Positions 7,466 to 11,581 of a stretch of 11,581 nt of DNA are shown here, one piece after another. The position numbers and the translations under genes are program-made. This DNA is from Sulfurovum sp. UBA1140 (GTDB lineage: Bacteria > Campylobacterota > Campylobacteria > Campylobacterales > Sulfurovaceae). Where the stretch lies: contig DCAF01000025.1 of the NCBI GenBank assembly GCA_002311915.1, positions 1 through 11,581 on the forward strand, read 5' to 3'. The notes below the pieces were generated by a model, which saw nothing but the letters and a program-made list of their open reading frames with translations, was not told where the DNA came from and did not search any database. The first letter of the stretch is position 1. Every line of letters starts with the position of its first letter.

Positions 7466-8584
7466 ATGATGGGGAAAGCATTATGCAAAAATTTTTCAAT
7501 AGGTACAATACTATTATTATTAACATCCAACGCGATGGCAACAGAGGTTGATGATTTAGCCAAAAAGGTTAAAATTAAACTAACCGATGAGCGAAATAGC
7601 TCTAAATTGATTCAGTCAGGTGCTATCGTAGGGTGTGATGATACCTTAAACATTGACGAGTTAAAATGCTCTAAAGAGAGAGAATCTGATACCACCACAC
7701 TTATTCTTAATAAACTTCCTACTCAGAATGAAGACCTTCAAGATATAAAAGAACAACTAAGTAGCATTGTAAAAGAGCTTTCTGAACTAAAAAAACAGAA
7801 AGAGAGCAACATTAGAATAAAAGAGCAATTGGTTCATTTAATAGAAGATATATCTAAAGAGGAGTCACACAGTTCCGAGCAACGATTAAGTATGCTAAAA
7901 AAGAGCATTACTGAATTGGTTGATTTAGATGAAAAAAGTAAGGTTAAAAAGAAAAAAAGCTCTGTTAAAAAAGAGGGGATTAAAGAGATTGCAGTCAAAA
8001 GTGATCATGTAATTATTGAAGTACAGCAAGGAGAGAGCCTTTCAAAATATGCCCATAAATACTATCATGATAATCGTAAATATTATAGAATCTACAGAGC
8101 CAATACCGATAAAATTGGTAAAGACCTTCAAATTTTTGTAGGTGACAAGCTGATTATTCCTACCTCTGATACATTTAAATTTAAAGAAGAAATTAAAAAA
8201 GTAGAAGTAAAATCCCCTCCTAAAGTTAAAAAAGTAATTATTGAAAAGAAAATAGAAGAAAAAGCTAAAAATCCTGAACAAATAATATTAGAAGAAGAAC
8301 AAGAGGTAGAAAAAAGTATTAATATCGAAGATGATTTTGAGGACAATAAAACGTATACAATAAAAGTAGATGAAGTTCTAATTATTGATGAAGAGGAAGA
8401 GAATAAAAATATTCCTAAGAAAATTATTGATGATAATGACGAAGAAGAGGAAGAGAATAAAGTTAAAAAAGTAGTAAAACCTTTAGATGAAGTGGTTGTA
8501 GATGAAATTATTATTGATGAAGAGGGTGAAAGTAATCTAAAGAAAGATTTTAAAGACCAGCCAGAATTCTTAAATATTCAGTAA
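7466..8584 (+). CDS. Exported LysM-domain protein with coiled coil and acidic tail
   Basis: A 372-residue protein of no named family. It has a signal peptide (cleavage likely after SNAMA, residue 25), a short segment with two cysteines (C57, C68) that could form a disulfide, a predicted coiled coil at about 88-155, a lysine-rich stretch (157-170), and one LysM domain at about 181-232 (VQQGESLSKYAHKYY ... VGDKLIIP). LysM domains bind N-acetylglucosamine in peptidoglycan. The rest (235-360) alternates lysine-rich and glutamate/aspartate-rich blocks with valine-isoleucine cores and contains a DNA-level repeat (8390-8461). AGGGGG lies two bases before the ATG at 7466 and five before a second in-frame ATG at 7469, so the true start may be 7469. 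Placed after an amidase and an ABC-F gene, a role in the cell envelope is likely, but a specific job cannot be assigned. Confidence 0.82.
   Translation: MMGKALCKNFSIGTILLLLTSNAMATEVDDLAKKVKIKLTDERNSSKLIQSGAIVGCDDTLNIDELKCSKERESDTTTLILNKLPTQNEDLQDIKEQLSSIVKELSELKKQKESNIRIKEQLVHLIEDISKEESHSSEQRLSMLKKSITELVDLDEKSKVKKKKSSVKKEGIKEIAVKSDHVIIEVQQGESLSKYAHKYYHDNRKYYRIYRANTDKIGKDLQIFVGDKLIIPTSDTFKFKEEIKKVEVKSPPKVKKVIIEKKIEEKAKNPEQIILEEEQEVEKSINIEDDFEDNKTYTIKVDEVLIIDEEEENKNIPKKIIDDNDEEEEENKVKKVVKPLDEVVVDEIIIDEEGESNLKKDFKDQPEFLNIQ
8366..8525 (+). repeat. In-frame acidic repeats inside the LysM gene
   Basis: GAAGAGGAAGAGAATAAA occurs exactly at 8390-8407 and 8444-8461, a period of 54 bases or 18 codons. 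ATTATTGATGAAGAGG occurs at 8381-8396 and again at 8510-8525. Each copy encodes a version of VDE-hydrophobic-I-D-E-E-E. The repeats keep the reading frame and suggest internal duplication with length variation. Confidence 0.7.
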
Positions 8585-8606
8585 GTTATAGATTTTTTTA
8601 TGACTT
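8583..8606. terminator. Possible weak hairpin between convergent genes
   Basis: AAGTTATA (8583-8590) and TATGACTT (8599-8606) pair over eight positions with one G-U, with an eight-base T-rich loop. It spans the 13-base gap between the LysM stop and the stop of the minus-strand gene. No clear T tract follows the stem on either strand, so termination here is doubtful. Confidence 0.25.
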
Positions 8607-9112
8607 CTCTTTAATATAAATTGTTCCACAAAATCGCTCAAACGTCTGAATAATACGACTCATTCGGTCACTAGAGCGTAGTTCAGTATAGGGACGATTA
8701 TCTTCATACCATAAAAGGTTGGGAACATCTTGTCTTAAATGGGTATCCGATGAACTTCCTTTTTTACTATCAGTTCCCTCCATTGAATAGTAGAGTGAAG
8801 GGTAATAGGTATACTCTTCAAAGGTAGAGATAATTACGTCATAACTGTTAAAATTGGCTAAAACTTTCTCTATCTGCTCTTCATCTATTAAAATTCTACT
8901 TTCAAGTTCCTCTTTTAATAAAATGGCTTGTTTATCAGTAATGGCAGAGTCAGGATCCCATTGGCTTCATTCTCTTCTCGAATAGAGAGTTCCAAATCCA
9001 AGATTTTATCGAGTTCTATCTTAGATATTAAATGTAACTCTATTCCTTTATAATTAATTTTTTTAGAGGTCTCTAGTATCCCCTCTATTCTTTTATGTAT
9101 GCTATTTTCCAT
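8598..9112 (-). pseudogene. Frameshifted gene of unknown function next to the recombinase
   Basis: Two minus-strand frames join into one protein of about 171 residues. The N-terminal part (from ATG at 9112, MENSIHKRIEG ... SIREENE) is in one frame. The C-terminal part (SQWDPDSAITDKQ ... GTIYIKEKS, to the stop at 8600-8598) is in another, open back to a TGA at 8969-8967. Restoring one base near 8968, for example GAAGC to GAAAGC, fuses them seamlessly into REENE-SQWDPDS. The first frame alone ends after 65 residues. I do not recognise a family; the protein is soluble, charged, with an acidic helical first half and a C-terminal half rich in S, D and aromatic residues. The start has GAGG seven bases upstream and lies three bases after the recombinase stop, so the two were probably cotranslated. 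A sequencing error could produce the same picture. Confidence 0.6.
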
Positions 9113-9115
9113 CGG

Positions 9116-9924
9116 TTACCTCTTTATCATTTTGGTTAAAATATCGGTTGCTTTACGTCGCCTATCATCATCTATATGGGTATAGGCTCGTGTCGTAGCA
9201 GGGTCTTCGTGTCGCATCATCTCTTGAACTAGTGCCAAGTCTTTAACTTTACTATAGAGTAAAGTACCATAAGTATGACGCAAAAGATGAGCTCCCTCTT
9301 TCTCTTTAACAATACCTGCGTAGCGTAGTAACTCTTTTATCTTATGAGAAACCGACGAGGCACTAGCAATACGATTTGAATTTTGAGGGGAACAAAAGAG
9401 TAACCCTTCAGGGCAAGAGGACTCTCTTAACCACATTTTTAGATAGGGTTCAAGTGATAATTTTGGAACCTCTATGATTGAGCTTTTATTTCCTTTTCCT
9501 ACAACATTGCATTACGATAATTCTTTTTACTCGCATCGCTCATTCCTGCCGTATTAGAGGTTAAGTAATCAATTACCATCTCATCATCTATCTCTTTAAG
9601 TGAGCCAATATTTTGGGCTAACATGTACGAGTAAAATTTTTGTACAGGAATATAGAATGTCTTAACTCCTTCAATCCCAGCTTTACGAATATCTTTAACA
9701 ATTGTCGAGAGTTCATCTATCGAAGTAGGGGAGTTGTTAAGTTCTGTAATTGCATTCTGTATCGCCATCTGATTTTTTACTTTTCTTGATGAAAGGGTAT
9801 TGGTTTTATATTTGATATACCGTGTTATCCAAAACAGAAGTGACTCTTTGGTGCTGATGTCAATGTCTAGGGGAAAACGTATTTTAGTTGTCTCTTTTTG
9901 AAATTTATCATGATTATTTATCAT
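9116..9924 (-). pseudogene. xerH: XerH-like tyrosine recombinase with an internal deletion
   Basis: Two pieces of one tyrosine recombinase in different frames. Piece one (9924 to about 9505; possible GTG at 9942) carries the N-terminal core-binding domain: SLLFWITRYIKYKTNTLSS, then GIEGVKTFYIPVQKFYSYM, ending SDASKKNYRNAML at a stop (9501-9499). Piece two, readable from about 9511 to the stop at 9118-9116, begins NVVGKGNKSS (beta-hairpin lysine) and holds HLLRHTYGT (second H and R), MMRHED (third His) and the nucleophile tyrosine in TRAYTHI. Between them roughly 90-100 residues expected from XerH proteins of about 355 residues are absent, including the helix with the first catalytic arginine (T-G-x-R). 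The junction near 9500-9511 also shifts frame, so this is deletion, not a one-base error. XerH normally resolves chromosome dimers at dif; this copy cannot. Either another copy exists or this was a mobile-element integrase. Confidence 0.75.
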
Positions 9925-9933
9925 ATTATAGCG

Positions 9934-9959
9934 AAAAACCACCTCTCTTTAGGGGGTGG
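9934..9959 (-). terminator. Terminator of the catalase-like lipoprotein gene
   Basis: On the minus strand CCACC (9959-9955) pairs with GGTGG (9943-9939), extended by one further C-G pair after a mismatch, and is followed directly by TTTTT (9938-9934). It lies 20 bases after the lipoprotein stop. The alternative GTG start of the recombinase (9942) is inside the stem, another reason to doubt that start. Confidence 0.6.
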
Positions 9960-9979
9960 AGTTGTCAATAACTATAGGC

Positions 9980-10936
9980 TTAAAAATAGATTAAATCTTC
10001 TCTCCATTTAGGATGATGAAAATGAAGTTGATGGTCACAAGAATTTGAGACAATAGAGGTATCAAAAGTAATGGTACCAATGATTTTCCACTCTTTTTTA
10101 TCATTTTTTATTTGACTGGCTACTGAAATATTAAAAGTTATTTTTTTATTTTTATGAATCAGTAACTCATCTCGAAAGTCCTCTGCCTCAATGGTTTGTC
10201 CTTTTTTGGCTTCTATCTTTATCCATTTAGGAGTAACGATATGTCTCTTGTTGCTTTCACCCAATTCAGAAACTTCATAGAGTTGTCGTATTCCAGAGTT
10301 TGTATCAGCCGAAGAGAAAGCTTTGGCTACCTTTAATGCGTAGAGTATATTTTTTAAAACTTCACTAGTTGTCGTAACGGTTGGCTCATTGGTCATGGCC
10401 ACATCAGTATAATGCTCTGCATCGGTTCCACCCAAATCGTCAATAACAAAAAAGTTTGCAGTAGACTCTTGATTGATTAGAAGTGGATTCATGGTAGGAA
10501 AAAGTTTACCAGCCAATCCAAATGCTCGAATCTCACCACGACGTGTTTTTGACATTGCCGATGATGCTCTTGCAATAATCAATGCCTTACTAGATTTTTT
10601 AAAATAACCACTATAAGGGTTTTTAGTATGGATTTCCCAAACACCTTTCAAGCAGATACCATTAGGGTGAGCCAGTTTATCAAAAGGTTCTAAAATATCT
10701 GCTCTTTCATTCAGTGTTCTTTTTGCATTTTCTAAAATAATATTTTTACTCCATTTAAAGAGTTTTCCAAAAGATATTTCATCTTGAGGTAAAGTTGTAA
10801 GAGGATCAGAGCTTACTTGGTTCCAAACTTCTTGAAAGCTCATTTTAGTGGAGAGTTCATTGTTATTTTGTTTGTTTATTTTCATCTCTGTCGAGCAGCC
10901 CAAAAAAGTTAGTAAAAGGAATAAAGGTAATTTCAT
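9980..10936 (-). CDS. Lipoprotein resembling the catalase fold
   Basis: From the ATG at 10936 there are 318 residues: a signal peptide MKLPLFLLLTFLG and lipobox cysteine C14, so a membrane-anchored extracytoplasmic protein. The body recalls catalase-like heme proteins: KLAHPNGICLKG (H90, in the place of the distal histidine), LIIARASSAM then RAFGLAGKLFPT (compare RGFALKFYT), ANFFVIDD, and near the end CDHQLHFHHPKW (compare the C-terminal FNPW segment of catalase-like proteins). The expected C-terminal helix with R-x3-Y, which gives the heme its tyrosine ligand, is not evident; the protein stops at EDLIYF. Another tyrosine (GIRQLY, Y220) is a remote alternative. The frame is open to 11197, but those extra 87 residues are translated purine-tract DNA and would bury the signal peptide. 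An extended -10 lies just before this ATG. Fold assignment is from pattern memory, moderately sure. Confidence 0.6.
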   Translation of the reverse strand: MKLPLFLLLTFLGCSTEMKINKQNNNELSTKMSFQEVWNQVSSDPLTTLPQDEISFGKLFKWSKNIILENAKRTLNERADILEPFDKLAHPNGICLKGVWEIHTKNPYSGYFKKSSKALIIARASSAMSKTRRGEIRAFGLAGKLFPTMNPLLINQESTANFFVIDDLGGTDAEHYTDVAMTNEPTVTTTSEVLKNILYALKVAKAFSSADTNSGIRQLYEVSELGESNKRHIVTPKWIKIEAKKGQTIEAEDFRDELLIHKNKKITFNISVASQIKNDKKEWKIIGTITFDTSIVSNSCDHQLHFHHPKWREDLIYF

Positions 10937-10942
10937 AAAGGA

Positions 10943-10951
10943 AGTATAGCA
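10943..10951 (-). promoter_or_regulatory. Extended -10 promoter, probably giving a leaderless mRNA
   Basis: On the minus strand this reads TGCTATACT, a TGn-TATACT extended -10. Six bases separate it from the ATG at 10936, so the predicted first transcribed base is the A of that ATG. No Shine-Dalgarno sequence precedes the codon (TTCCTTT instead), in keeping with leaderless translation. Confidence 0.5.
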
Positions 10952-10986
10952 CAAAAGAGAATCAGAACATAACAGTAAGGTGATAT

Positions 10987-11046
10987 GGGAGTAGAAAAGA
11001 GATAAAGAGAGTAGAGGAGGAGAGGTAGAGAGAGATAGAGGAGGAG
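10987..11046 (+). repeat. Purine-rich tract with direct repeats
   Basis: Sixty bases with no C and only five T (10992, 11003, 11012, 11026, 11036). TAGAGGAGGAG is repeated exactly at 11012-11022 and 11036-11046, with related TAGAGAGAG units between. It lies in the gap between the lipoprotein start and the second recombinase fragment and codes for nothing credible on either strand. Confidence 0.75.
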
Positions 11047-11057
11047 TTGAAAAAGTG

Positions 11058-11082
11058 ATAACATAATACGGCATTATGTTAT
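11058..11082. repeat. Perfect 10-bp inverted repeat before the recombinase fragment
   Basis: ATAACATAAT (11058-11067) and ATTATGTTAT (11073-11082) flank the five-base spacer ACGGC. It lies 27 bases before the TTG start of the recombinase fragment. A CATAAT -10-like hexamer is inside the left arm, so it could be an operator. Recombinase core sites also consist of short inverted arms around a central spacer, though usually of six to eight bases. Confidence 0.55.
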
Positions 11083-11109
11083 GAATAGTAAAAAAATAGG
11101 AGTTTATCG

Positions 11110-11385
11110 TTGATTTTAGAGAGGGGAACCGTCTTATCGGACTATAATCGTTGGTTAAAATCGTATATACGGAATGCAAAGCACAGAGAAGTTTCAAAAA
11201 ATAGCATGTTAATTTATAATCGGGTTTTGAATAAATTACAAACCTATATCAAAGAGCAAGATGAGATACGTAAACTTAAGGAGATAGATAAAGAGTTTAT
11301 TCTATCTTTTTTAGAATATTTTGAAGAGGGGTCAAAATCAGGAAAATTCTCTAGTAAAACAAAAACCCTTTATAAAAATATGTAA
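11110..11385 (+). pseudogene. N-terminal domain only of a second tyrosine recombinase
   Basis: Ninety-one residues matching the SAM-like core-binding domain of phage-type integrases: DYNRWLKSYIR, SKNSMLIYNRVLNKLQTYI, IDKEFILSFLEYF, then SSKTKTLYKNM before TAA. In complete relatives the last motif is followed by a catalytic domain of about 200 residues, and none of the three downstream frames continues it. It is therefore a truncated gene, unless it is kept as a DNA-binding fragment. The start is TTG at 11110 with AGGAG seven bases upstream. It is not a close copy of the XerH-like remnant on the other strand: the sequences differ, but both stop at the equivalent boundary. GTTTATCGT occurs at both ends of the fragment (11102-11110 and 11393-11401). 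Confidence 0.65.
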
Positions 11386-11415
11386 AAGATAGGTTTATCG
11401 TCTAATTAAGTGCTT

Positions 11416-11451
11416 CTAGATTCAAAAAATATGAGTTTTTTATGAATTTAG
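11416..11451. repeat. Imperfect AT-rich hairpin after the recombinase fragment
   Basis: CTAGATTCA followed by an A run (11416-11429) faces a T run followed by A and TGAATTTAG (11436-11451), with loop TATGAG. There is one G-T pair and one bulged A. It may be a terminator, a scar, or part of a former attachment site. A smaller palindrome, GGGAT-TAT-ATCCC, follows at 11480-11492. The rest of the gap 11386-11514 holds no gene that I can support. Confidence 0.45.
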
Positions 11452-11514
11452 AGGTGAGCGAAAAGTTATGGAATTATTTGGGATTATATCCCTAGAAGTT
11501 TATCAATTAAATAA

Positions 11515-11523
11515 TGTTATACT
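11515..11523 (+). promoter_or_regulatory. Extended -10 promoter for the gene at the right edge
   Basis: TGTTATACT fits TGn-TATACT. Transcription would start near 11530, leaving a leader of about 34 bases before the ATG at 11564. No -35 consensus is seen. Confidence 0.45.
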
Positions 11524-11563
11524 TTTCTTATTAAGTAATTAATTTAAATATGTGAGGACTATC

Positions 11564-11581
11564 ATGGTAATAATAGGTATA
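11564..11581 (+). CDS. Start of a gene running off the right edge
   Basis: ATG at 11564 opens six codons (M-V-I-I-G-I) to the end of the window. GAGGA at 11554-11558 lies five bases upstream, a good ribosome binding site, and an extended -10 precedes it. The product cannot be recognised from six residues. Confidence 0.55.

Noticed and set aside
8042..8346. Minus-strand frames opposite the LysM gene
   Set aside because: They are F-, S- and I-rich mirror images of the K- and E-rich coding strand and have no start signals.
8960..8975. Programmed -1 frameshift joining the two halves of the unknown gene
   Set aside because: No X-XXY-YYZ slippery heptamer or downstream stem is visible, and the neighbouring recombinase is also decayed, so mutation or sequencing error is simpler.
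10987..11082. CRISPR array or tandem-repeat array
   Set aside because: The repeats are short, purine-rich and irregular, with no uniform spacers and no cas genes nearby.
10937..11197. An 87-residue N-terminal extension of the catalase-like lipoprotein
   Set aside because: It consists largely of the reverse complement of the purine tract (S, P and L rich), and would place a complete signal peptide and lipobox in the middle of the protein.

Overview
The window looks like chromosomal DNA of a free-living member of the Campylobacterota (Epsilonproteobacteria), probably near Sulfurovum or Sulfurimonas. The pointers are AT-rich DNA, lysine-rich proteins, extended TGnTATAAT promoters without clear -35 boxes, the gene set speA-cysE-aspC, an AMIN-amidase, and a XerH-like recombinase. 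The genus is an inference from protein style, not from a marker gene.

Left part, minus strand (about 65-4437): an apparent operon runs from a small cysteine-rich lipoprotein through arginine decarboxylase (speA), serine O-acetyltransferase (cysE) and a class I aspartate-type aminotransferase (aspC). The first three genes overlap one another by 14-32 bases. aspC sits 42 bases further on and may also have its own promoter. A hairpin at 26-51 closes the operon, perhaps shared with a gene arriving from the left edge. The enzymes supply agmatine/polyamine precursors, O-acetylserine for cysteine, and transamination of aspartate.

Middle part, plus strand (about 4517-8584): a divergent promoter pair with an inverted repeat between the two -10 boxes serves the lipoprotein operon on one side and a secreted N-acetylmuramoyl-L-alanine amidase on the other. 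The amidase seems to use an ATT start codon, because only that start gives both a Shine-Dalgarno sequence and a signal peptide. It is followed by an ABC-F ATPase of the YbiT type and then by an exported LysM protein with a coiled coil and a repeated acidic tail. Amidase and LysM protein both point to the cell wall.

Right part (about 8598-11581): an eroded, accessory-like stretch. It holds a frameshifted gene of unknown function, a XerH-type tyrosine recombinase that has lost its central part including the first catalytic arginine, an intact lipoprotein that resembles the catalase fold and may be translated from a leaderless mRNA, a purine tract, a 10-bp inverted repeat, and the N-terminal domain only of a second tyrosine recombinase. 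Both recombinases break off at the same domain boundary. The window ends six codons into a new plus-strand gene.

I found no CRISPR array, no tRNA or rRNA gene, no transposase and no convincing new multi-gene system. The points most worth a second look are the paired recombinase remnants, the catalase-like lipoprotein, the cysteine-ladder lipoprotein and the ATT start.
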